This document shows, in pieces, positions 15,910 through 21,996 of a stretch of DNA of 21,996 nucleotides. The translations under genes were made by a program, and so were the position numbers. The stretch comes from Acholeplasmataceae bacterium. Its GTDB lineage: Bacteria; Bacillota_I; Bacilli_A; Acholeplasmatales; Acholeplasmataceae. Where the stretch lies: NCBI GenBank assembly GCA_023264085.1, contig JALQTF010000037.1, forward strand, positions 1 through 21,996, given 5' to 3'. How positions within the stretch are numbered: the stretch's first letter is position 1; every line of letters begins with the position of its first letter. Under the pieces are notes generated by a model. The model worked only from the letters and a program-made list of their open reading frames with translations. It was not told where the DNA came from and ran no database searches.

Positions 15910-17160
15910 ATGGACATTAAAGAAATATTAAAAAAATTAACTAAAATTGCTGCAAAAGAAGGTTTCATTTCTCAAGAAGCTGTTTTGGAGTATGCACCAT
16001 TAGATTCAGATTTATATTTTGAAATTGAACGAGAATTACTCAATTTAAATATTGATATTATTGATGCAGAAGATGAAGAAACTGTAGAAGTAGAAGTGAC
16101 ATCGAACGATGACGACGATGATGACGATAAAGAACTTGATGACGAGCCAGATGAGATGTCTCTCTCTGATTTAGATATTGAAGAATCAGTTGATTTAGAA
16201 ACAGATTTGGATACAATAGCACATTCCGTTAAAATTGATGATCCTGTACGTATGTACTTAAAAGAAATAGGTCAAATTCCACTACTTAATATTGATGAAG
16301 AAAAGAAATATGCCGTGATGGTTGCTGAAGGTCAAATCGCAAAAGAGCAGCTGGATTTAGAAATCAATGGTGATATGACATATTCTGATGAAGATAAACA
16401 GCGACTTAAGGATGCGATTGATAAAGCTCAATATGCTAAAAATAAACTTGTTGAAGCAAACTACCGACTCGTTGTTTCAATTGCGAAGAAATACACAAAC
16501 AGAGGATTGCTATTTCTTGATTTAATTCAAGAAGGTAACATGGGACTCATGCGTGCCGTAGATAAATTTAATCATGAAAAAGGATTTAAGTTTTCTACAT
16601 ATGCTACTTGGTGGATTCGCCAAGCAATCACAAGAGCCGTTGCCGATCAAGCGAGAACCATTCGTATTCCTGTTCACATGGTTGAGACGATTAATAAAAT
16701 GATTCGTATTCAAAGACAACTTGTTCAAGAATTAGGTAGAGAACCAAGTGTTGAAGAAATTGCAGATAAAATGGGTATCACACCTGAGAAAGTTCAAAAT
16801 ATTCAACGTATCGCAAAAGAACCTATATCTTTAGAAGCCCATGTAGGTGAAGAAGAAGATTCTTCACTTGGGGATTTTATAAGTGATCCAAATGCACTCA
16901 CACCACATGAATACATGTTAAAAGAAATGGTGAATCAAACTCTAGATGAAGTGTTAGAAACACTGACGGATAGAGAAGAAAAAGTCTTACGTTTAAGATA
17001 TGGTTTATTCGATGGAAAAAATCATACACTTGAGGAAGTTGGACGTGAATTTGGTGTTACAAGAGAGCGTATTCGACAAATAGAAGCAAAAGCTTTACGT
17101 AAATTAAGAAGTCCATCAAGACAAAATAAATTACGTGAATTTTATTATGGCAAGAAATAA
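15910..17160 (+). CDS. rpoD: RNA polymerase primary sigma factor RpoD/SigA
   Basis: The housekeeping sigma factor directing core polymerase to -35/-10 promoters such as those seen in this window. The 416-residue protein has an N-terminal region 1.1, an acidic linker with seven Asp in a row (about 67-73), region 1.2 DPVRMYLKEIGQIPLL (111-126), region 2 with FSTYATWWIRQAITRAVADQ and a region 4 helix-turn-helix LEEVGREFGVTRERIRQIE. All core residues for -10 recognition are intact. It begins one base after the dnaG stop, with no close ribosome site (a GGAG at 15892-15895 is 14 bases away), so it may depend on dnaG translation. It overlaps trmK by 14 bases. Confidence 0.97.
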   Translation: MDIKEILKKLTKIAAKEGFISQEAVLEYAPLDSDLYFEIERELLNLNIDIIDAEDEETVEVEVTSNDDDDDDDKELDDEPDEMSLSDLDIEESVDLETDLDTIAHSVKIDDPVRMYLKEIGQIPLLNIDEEKKYAVMVAEGQIAKEQLDLEINGDMTYSDEDKQRLKDAIDKAQYAKNKLVEANYRLVVSIAKKYTNRGLLFLDLIQEGNMGLMRAVDKFNHEKGFKFSTYATWWIRQAITRAVADQARTIRIPVHMVETINKMIRIQRQLVQELGREPSVEEIADKMGITPEKVQNIQRIAKEPISLEAHVGEEEDSSLGDFISDPNALTPHEYMLKEMVNQTLDEVLETLTDREEKVLRLRYGLFDGKNHTLEEVGREFGVTRERIRQIEAKALRKLRSPSRQNKLREFYYGKK

Positions 17161-17785
17161 ACGTATTGATAGTATCGTTGAAGCACTTAAGGGATACCAT
17201 ACCGCATTAGATATTGGTACGGACCATGGCTATGTATTAAAACATGCACTGGATCAACACTACATCAAAAAAGGTATCGCCAGTGATTTAAGAAAACAAC
17301 CTCTAGAAAAAGCAAAAACTCTACTCAAAAACTATCCGGTTGATTTTTATTTAACGGATGGTTTTTTATCTATAGATCAACCTTTTGATGTTGTTGTCAT
17401 TGCAGGTATGGGTAGCCATACCACGATTGAGATTATGAAACAACGATTGGACACACAAGCAGACTTTATTTTGATGCCACATGATCATTTACATGAATTA
17501 AGAGCATTTTTATGTGAACATGGATTTGTGATAGATTATGAGAAAATCATTGAAGATAGGCATTTTTATACCCTTTTCAAAGTGATTAGGGGTACAATGA
17601 CTATGTCGGAAAAAGAGATGTATACTGGATATCATGTTATCAAAGATGACACCTATAAAAAATATATTAAAAAAATGATGGCACATTATCATGCATTGGT
17701 AGCTAAAACACATTCAGAAAAACAAGCATACTTTACGAAAATAGAAAGATACTTTATGGAGGTATTACATGACATCCATGACTGA
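17147..17785 (+). CDS. trmK: tRNA (adenine(22)-N(1))-methyltransferase TrmK
   Basis: Methylates N1 of adenine 22 in the D-arm of tRNA, using S-adenosylmethionine; in Bacillus the gene lies close downstream of sigA. The 212-residue protein has an N-terminal helix RIDSIVEAL and the SAM-binding DIGTDHGY (22-29), then VIAGMGSHTTIEIM, the family's GMG motif, and a helical C-terminal tail. ATG 17147 starts inside rpoD; the GTG at 17135 would only add MNFI. There is no strong Shine-Dalgarno site, so coupled translation is likely. In Bacillus a Nif3-like gene follows, but here a MarR gene does. Confidence 0.92.
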   Translation: MARNKRIDSIVEALKGYHTALDIGTDHGYVLKHALDQHYIKKGIASDLRKQPLEKAKTLLKNYPVDFYLTDGFLSIDQPFDVVVIAGMGSHTTIEIMKQRLDTQADFILMPHDHLHELRAFLCEHGFVIDYEKIIEDRHFYTLFKVIRGTMTMSEKEMYTGYHVIKDDTYKKYIKKMMAHYHALVAKTHSEKQAYFTKIERYFMEVLHDIHD

Positions 17786-18191
17786 ATTACAATATATTGA
17801 TCGACTTCTTCAAATTTTTAGACGAAGTGGTATTTATGATCGTCCTCATGATGAAGATTTAAATGATGCCGATATCATGGTTTTATATTGTATCGGCTTT
17901 TGTGAAGATTTAAAAAATATTAAATTAACAGATATCGCCACACGTTTAAAAGTAACGCTACCGGCAGTCACCCATAAAGTACAAACGTTGGAGCAAGCTG
18001 GCTTAATAAAAAAAGAAAAAGATACAAATGACAAACGTATCACCTATGTTAAACTCACGGATAAAGGTCAAACCTATGTTGTATCTTCTAAAAAAACATA
18101 TTATCAACCATTACAACAAATATTAGAATCTATTGGTGAAGAAGATACACACCATCTAATTCGAATTCTAGAGAAAATTTCTAACAAATAG
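17769..18191 (+). CDS. MarR family transcriptional regulator
   Basis: A 140-residue dimeric winged helix-turn-helix regulator. The DNA-binding part is visible as LTDIATRLKVTLPAVTHKV followed by the wing KDTNDKRITYVKLTDKGQTY (about 57-105); N- and C-terminal helices form the dimer interface. No conserved Cys suggests a redox sensor. TGGAGG at 17757-17762 gives a good ribosome site for ATG 17769, which lies inside trmK. Directly downstream come two exporter genes, so it probably represses or tunes them in response to a drug or lipophilic ligand; this is inferred from position, and the operator is not identified. Confidence 0.88.
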   Translation: MTSMTELQYIDRLLQIFRRSGIYDRPHDEDLNDADIMVLYCIGFCEDLKNIKLTDIATRLKVTLPAVTHKVQTLEQAGLIKKEKDTNDKRITYVKLTDKGQTYVVSSKKTYYQPLQQILESIGEEDTHHLIRILEKISNK

Positions 18192-18203
18192 AAAGTAGAT
18201 GAC

Positions 18204-19955
18204 ATGAAAACAATTTTAAGATATTTAAAACCATATCGATTGGGGATCATTATTATCTTCATTTTAGTAGGGACAAGAGCAGTATTAACACTATTACTGC
18301 CGCTTATTTTAGGTCTACTCATAAATGAAGGTATCGGACTCGCAGCAGGTGCCAGTCCAGATACTCAAAAAATATTGCTTTATAGTGGTTATATGCTTTT
18401 AGCATCCCTACTAAGTATTATCATTACTGTCGGTAGTGGTTATATGGAAACAACCATTTCTTCTAAGTTTGCAAAAACGTTAAGAAGAGATTACTATAAG
18501 AAAGTTCAACAATTTTCACTTTCTGAAGTAGATGATTTTTCGATTGCATCCCTCATTACAAGATCGACCAATGATATTCGTCAACTTCAAATGAATGTGA
18601 ACACCATGTTAAGACTCATTATTTTACAACCTGTGTTTGCGACAGGTGCGATTGTCTTTTCTGTGATTCAGCAACCAACCTTATCGATGGTACTGATCGC
18701 CTCTATTTCAGCACTCATCTTTATGATTGCGATTGTATTTAGTATCGTGTTACCAAGGTTTGAAAAAGTACAATTACTCGTGGATAAACTGAACCAAGTG
18801 ATTCGTGAAAATTTATCTGGTTTACGCGTTGTAAGAGCATTTAACACTCAAAAAGTCCAAGAGAATAAAATTAAAAAAGCTGCAAAAGACTCTATGGATT
18901 TAAACATTTTTGTCAATCGTGTATTAACGGTGATGTTTCCTGTGATGTCAGTGATCATGGGTGTGACATCAGTTGTCATTATTTATTTAGGCAATGAATA
19001 TTTCTTAGGTGTCGTCCCAGGTTTTGATCCTGGATCACTGATTGCACTTCAACAATATTCGATGCAAGCAATTTTAGCGTTTATGTTTTTATCCTTCACG
19101 TTTATTATGATTCCAAGAGCTTTAATATCGGCAAGACGTGTAGCTGAAGTCCTCAATAGAAACATTGATATTCAAGATCCTATCGAACCTGCACCATTAC
19201 CAGATTCATTTAAAGGGGATATTGAATTTAAAAATGTCAGTTTTCAATATGCGGATGCGCCACAACCCATATTAAAAAATATAACTTTTAAAGCAAAAGC
19301 CAATCAAACCACTGCGTTTATAGGTTCTACTGGATCAGGTAAATCCACATTGATTCATTTAATTCCAAGGTTTTATGATGTATCTGAAGGTCAAATATTA
19401 ATTGATGGTATCGATATTAAATCCATGAATCAACATGACTTACATAAACTTATTGGTTATGTACCACAACAAGGCATCTTATTTTCAGGATCAATTGAAA
19501 AAAATATTATGTTTGGTCAAGAAGAAAAAAATTCTGAATCTATGAAAAAAGCTGCCGAAATTGCTCAAGCAGATGCCTTTATTGATTCTTTTGCAGGTAA
19601 GTACGATTATTCAATTGCTCAAGGTGGTAAAAACGTATCTGGTGGTCAAAGACAACGTTTAAGTATTGCTAGAGCGATTGCGAAACAACCACGAATTTAT
19701 ATTTTTGATGATTCCTTTTCTGCACTTGATTATCAAACAGATCAAGCTTTAAGACAGGCATTGAATCAAGAAATCAAATCCACAAAACTTATTGTTGCAC
19801 AGCGTATCAATTCTATTAAAGATGCAGATCAAATCATCGTACTAGAACAAGGTGAGATCGTTGGTATTGGGACACATGAAAGTCTTCTTAAAGAAAATCA
19901 AGTGTATCAAGAAATTGCTTCTTCACAACTTTCGAAGGAGGAATTAAGTCGATGA
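18204..19955 (+). CDS. ABC multidrug/lipid exporter half-transporter with degenerate ATP site
   Basis: A 583-residue half transporter: one six-helix membrane domain (about 1-310) then a nucleotide-binding domain. Walker A is intact (GSTGSGKST, 374-382), signature VSGGQ (478-482) is intact, but Walker B ends FDDS, with Asp503 in place of the catalytic Glu, and the H-loop His is Gln533. This is the pattern of one chain of heterodimeric exporters such as TM287/288, LmrCD and BmrCD, where the degenerate site does not hydrolyse ATP well. It should pair with the next gene product and export drugs or lipids. Its start has no strong Shine-Dalgarno site. It overlaps the next gene as ATGA. Confidence 0.93.
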   Translation: MKTILRYLKPYRLGIIIIFILVGTRAVLTLLLPLILGLLINEGIGLAAGASPDTQKILLYSGYMLLASLLSIIITVGSGYMETTISSKFAKTLRRDYYKKVQQFSLSEVDDFSIASLITRSTNDIRQLQMNVNTMLRLIILQPVFATGAIVFSVIQQPTLSMVLIASISALIFMIAIVFSIVLPRFEKVQLLVDKLNQVIRENLSGLRVVRAFNTQKVQENKIKKAAKDSMDLNIFVNRVLTVMFPVMSVIMGVTSVVIIYLGNEYFLGVVPGFDPGSLIALQQYSMQAILAFMFLSFTFIMIPRALISARRVAEVLNRNIDIQDPIEPAPLPDSFKGDIEFKNVSFQYADAPQPILKNITFKAKANQTTAFIGSTGSGKSTLIHLIPRFYDVSEGQILIDGIDIKSMNQHDLHKLIGYVPQQGILFSGSIEKNIMFGQEEKNSESMKKAAEIAQADAFIDSFAGKYDYSIAQGGKNVSGGQRQRLSIARAIAKQPRIYIFDDSFSALDYQTDQALRQALNQEIKSTKLIVAQRINSIKDADQIIVLEQGEIVGIGTHESLLKENQVYQEIASSQLSKEELSR

Positions 19956-21826
19956 GTCAACCACAACAAAAATCAAAAGATAAACCAACACGCCCAATGC
20001 GTGGTGGTTTTCATGGAATGGGTTACTTTGAAAAAGCTCAAGATTTCAAAGGCACCATGAAAAAACTTTATCAATACATCAAACCATATTTAGGCAAAGT
20101 CTATTTTTCTGGATTTATGTCAGTGTTGGCATCACTTGTAACAGTACTTGCTCCATGGCTATTAGGGCTCATGATTTCTGAAGTTGCGATTGCATTTCAA
20201 AATGGACGTGCATTATTGCCAATCCATATTATTTTCGGATTTGAACTTGAGTTATTAAACATGTCAATTTTGGTCATTTTACTGTATATTCTTGCAGGGA
20301 TGTTAAGTTATTTCCAAGCATATTTACTCATTGGTATGACACAAGATGTGACCTATCAAATGCGTCAAGAAATTGCAGTGAAACTCAATCGTTTGCCACT
20401 TTCTTACTTTGATTCACAATCATTTGGGGATGTTTTAGGAAGATCAACAAATGATGTTGAGACCATTTCTCAAACGCTCAATCAATCATTATCTGAAGTG
20501 TTTAGAGCTGTCACATTGTTATTAGGTGTCATGATCATCATGTTTGTATTAAATTGGATACTTGCACTCGTTGTCTTATCAACGACCATTGTGAGTTTCT
20601 ACGTTGCGAGAATTTTTGTGAAACTTTCTCAAAAATTCTTTAGAAAACAAGCAAAAGCAACCGGTGATATGAGTGGTCATGTTGAAGAAATGTTTAATGG
20701 TCACCGTATTGTTAAAGTATTTAATTATCAAGAAAAAGCATTAAAAGAGTTTGATGCGATTAACGAAGATATTTACTATACAACCTTTTACTCGCAATTT
20801 ATTTCTGGTATCATGTTTCCAATGCAATTTTTTATCGGTAATGTTGCCTTTATCTTAATTGCAGGTGTTGGCGCTGTATTAGTTGTAAATGGTGCCATTC
20901 AAGTTGGGCTTATTCAAACTTTCTTAACATATACTAGACAAATCAATCAGCCAATTCAATCATTAGGAAGTATTGCAAGTGTACTTCAATCCACAGCTGC
21001 GGCTGCAGAACGTATATTTGATTTACTCGATGCAGAAAATGAGCCGGAAGATGATGTAGATGCAAAACATATCAAAAACTTTAAAGGTCATGTTGTCTTT
21101 GATAATGTACATTTCAGTTATGTTGAAGGCACTGAAGTTATTAGAGGATTTAGTGCAGACATTAAACCTGGACAGATGGTTGCGATTGTTGGACCTACTG
21201 GGGCTGGTAAAACAACCATGGTCAACTTATTGATGCGTTTTTATGATATTCAACAAGGTAAGATCACAATTGATGGCATCGATATTAAGACAATGTCTAG
21301 GTCAGAACTACGTGCACTCTTTGGTATGGTGCTTCAAGATACTTGGTTATTTGAAGGAACCATTTATGAAAACCTCACCTATGGTAGTGAAGGAGCAAGT
21401 GAAAATGCTGTTATAGAAGCATCAAAACTCGCGCAATCACATCACTTTATAGAATCACATCCAGGTGGCTATCAATTTGAACTTACTGAATCTGGAAGTA
21501 ACATTTCACTAGGACAGCAGCAATTACTTACCATAAGTCGTGCCATGCTTGCCAACAGACCCATGTTAATTTTGGATGAGGCAACTTCATCAGTAGATAC
21601 AAGAACCGAAGTACTCATTCAAGATGCAATGGATAAACTGATGAAAAATAGAACAAGTTTCGTCATTGCACATCGTTTATCTACAATTAAAGATGCAGAT
21701 ATCATTTTAGTAATGAAAGATGGTAATATTATTGAACAAGGAAATCATCAAGAACTTCTTGATCAAGAAGGATTTTACTATCAATTATATCAATCTCAAT
21801 TTGAGCATCAACAACCCCAAAATTAA
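19952..21826 (+). CDS. ABC multidrug/lipid exporter half-transporter, catalytic partner
   Basis: A 624-residue half transporter with an N-terminal soluble extension of about 35 residues, a six-helix membrane domain and a nucleotide-binding domain. Walker A GPTGAGKT (414-421), Walker B LDEAT with Glu543 and H-loop His574 are all catalytic-type, but the signature is ISLGQ (518-522) instead of LSGGQ. That fits the heterodimer model exactly: its Walker motifs pair with the intact signature of the previous protein, while its own altered signature faces the degenerate site. AAGGAGG (19935-19941) lies about 10 bases before the ATG. No terminator is seen after it, so transcription may run on toward the tRNA gene. 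Confidence 0.93.
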   Translation: MSQPQQKSKDKPTRPMRGGFHGMGYFEKAQDFKGTMKKLYQYIKPYLGKVYFSGFMSVLASLVTVLAPWLLGLMISEVAIAFQNGRALLPIHIIFGFELELLNMSILVILLYILAGMLSYFQAYLLIGMTQDVTYQMRQEIAVKLNRLPLSYFDSQSFGDVLGRSTNDVETISQTLNQSLSEVFRAVTLLLGVMIIMFVLNWILALVVLSTTIVSFYVARIFVKLSQKFFRKQAKATGDMSGHVEEMFNGHRIVKVFNYQEKALKEFDAINEDIYYTTFYSQFISGIMFPMQFFIGNVAFILIAGVGAVLVVNGAIQVGLIQTFLTYTRQINQPIQSLGSIASVLQSTAAAAERIFDLLDAENEPEDDVDAKHIKNFKGHVVFDNVHFSYVEGTEVIRGFSADIKPGQMVAIVGPTGAGKTTMVNLLMRFYDIQQGKITIDGIDIKTMSRSELRALFGMVLQDTWLFEGTIYENLTYGSEGASENAVIEASKLAQSHHFIESHPGGYQFELTESGSNISLGQQQLLTISRAMLANRPMLILDEATSSVDTRTEVLIQDAMDKLMKNRTSFVIAHRLSTIKDADIILVMKDGNIIEQGNHQELLDQEGFYYQLYQSQFEHQQPQN

Positions 21827-21838
21827 CAGTGTTTTGTC

Positions 21839-21867
21839 TTTACAATGATATAAAAATACGCTATAAT
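21839..21867 (+). promoter_or_regulatory. Promoter of the tRNA-Arg gene
   Basis: TTTACA (21839-21844), 17 bases and a perfect TATAAT (21862-21867), one mismatch in total. The start would fall near 21874, only about 8 bases before the tRNA body. It lies 12 bases after the exporter stop codon. Confidence 0.8.
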
Positions 21868-21879
21868 ATGATAGCGTAT
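21856..21879. repeat. Perfect 9-bp inverted repeat around the tRNA promoter -10 box
   Basis: ATACGCTAT (21856-21864) and ATAGCGTAT (21871-21879) are exact reverse complements around a 6-base centre; the -10 box spans the junction of the left arm and centre. It is too far from any T tract to look like a terminator. It could be an operator or a chance palindrome in AT-rich DNA. Confidence 0.75.
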
Positions 21880-21881
21880 CC

Positions 21882-21958
21882 GTTTCAGTAGCTCAGCTGG
21901 ATAGAGCAACAGCCTTCTAAGCTGTGGGTCGGGGGTTCGAACCCCTCCGGACAGGCCA
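21882..21958 (+). tRNA. tRNA-Arg (anticodon TCT), acceptor stem poorly paired
   Basis: The D arm (GCTC 21891-21894 with GAGC), anticodon stem ACAGC/GCTGT around loop CTTCTAA (anticodon TCT, reads AGA), T stem GGGGG/CCCTC with loop TTCGAAC, and encoded 3' CCA (21956-21958) are all canonical. The acceptor is not: GTTTCAG (21882-21888) against CGGACAG (21948-21954) gives only four pairs of seven. Bases TATCCG (21877-21882) would match CGGACA better, with one mismatch. It may be a damaged copy, a variant tRNA, or a real tRNA with an unusual 5' boundary. Identity as arginine with TCT rests on the anticodon and on similarity to known Arg-TCT body sequences. Confidence 0.8.
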
Positions 21959-21996
21959 GAATATTATCCCATAGACATTTTATATATGCTAACGAG

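Noticed and set aside
18178..18194. TTTCTA/TAGAAA 6-bp hairpin between MarR and the first exporter gene
   Set aside because: Short, AT-rich and without a T tract; neither a terminator nor a convincing MarR operator.
1..21996. CRISPR array, insertion sequence, prophage or toxin-antitoxin module
   Set aside because: No spaced repeats, transposase or integrase motifs, or phage genes are present, and base composition is even along the window.

Overview
The window is a low-GC bacterial chromosome segment (AT-rich, many ATG/GTG/TTG starts) that reads as ordinary, densely packed vertical genome rather than a mobile island. TGA is used as a stop (for example at 1257-1259, 2682-2684 and 10440-10442) and tryptophan is written TGG, so the standard code applies. 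With the small gene sizes, the condensed Firmicutes-type gene order and the low GC, this points to an Acholeplasma-like mollicute or a close low-GC Firmicute relative. That placement is an inference; no 16S gene is present.

Region 1 (1-3630) is a plus-strand run of accessory and stress genes: a 5'-truncated photolyase/cryptochrome family protein, a GNAT acetyltransferase, a DUF4256 protein, the MscL mechanosensitive channel, a flavin reductase-like protein and a DUF1801 protein. It ends at a hairpin terminator shared with a convergent thioesterase (3621-4055, minus). A divergent intergenic region then leads to an NAD-binding SDR-like protein, closed by a strong terminator at 4900-4924.

Region 2 (4935-8281) is a complete ferric-iron ABC importer of the Fut/Fbp type: lipoprotein receptor, fused two-domain permease and ATPase, with overlapping genes and its own candidate promoter.

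Region 3 (8265-9450) starts with a fully consensus extended sigma-A promoter lying inside the end of the ATPase gene. It drives secG, rsmE and rpsU and ends in a terminator. Region 4 (9462-19955 and on) begins with an extended -10 promoter and carries phoH, ybeY, cdd, era, recO, glyQS, dnaG, rpoD, trmK, a MarR regulator and two ABC exporter half-transporters, nearly all overlapping or touching. The order phoH-ybeY-cdd-era-recO-glyQS-dnaG-rpoD-trmK is the Bacillus order with several genes removed (dgkA, ccpN and others), so ribosome maturation, glycyl-tRNA charging, replication priming and the housekeeping sigma factor sit in one transcription unit. The two exporter genes form a typical heterodimer with one degenerate ATP site, probably controlled by the MarR protein just upstream.

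The window closes with a tRNA-Arg(TCT) gene behind a good promoter whose -10 box lies inside a perfect 9-bp inverted repeat. The acceptor stem of this tRNA does not pair properly in the canonical fold, which is the oddest signal here. I found no CRISPR array, insertion sequence, prophage gene or clearly new multigene system. There is no gene-free stretch longer than 300 bases.
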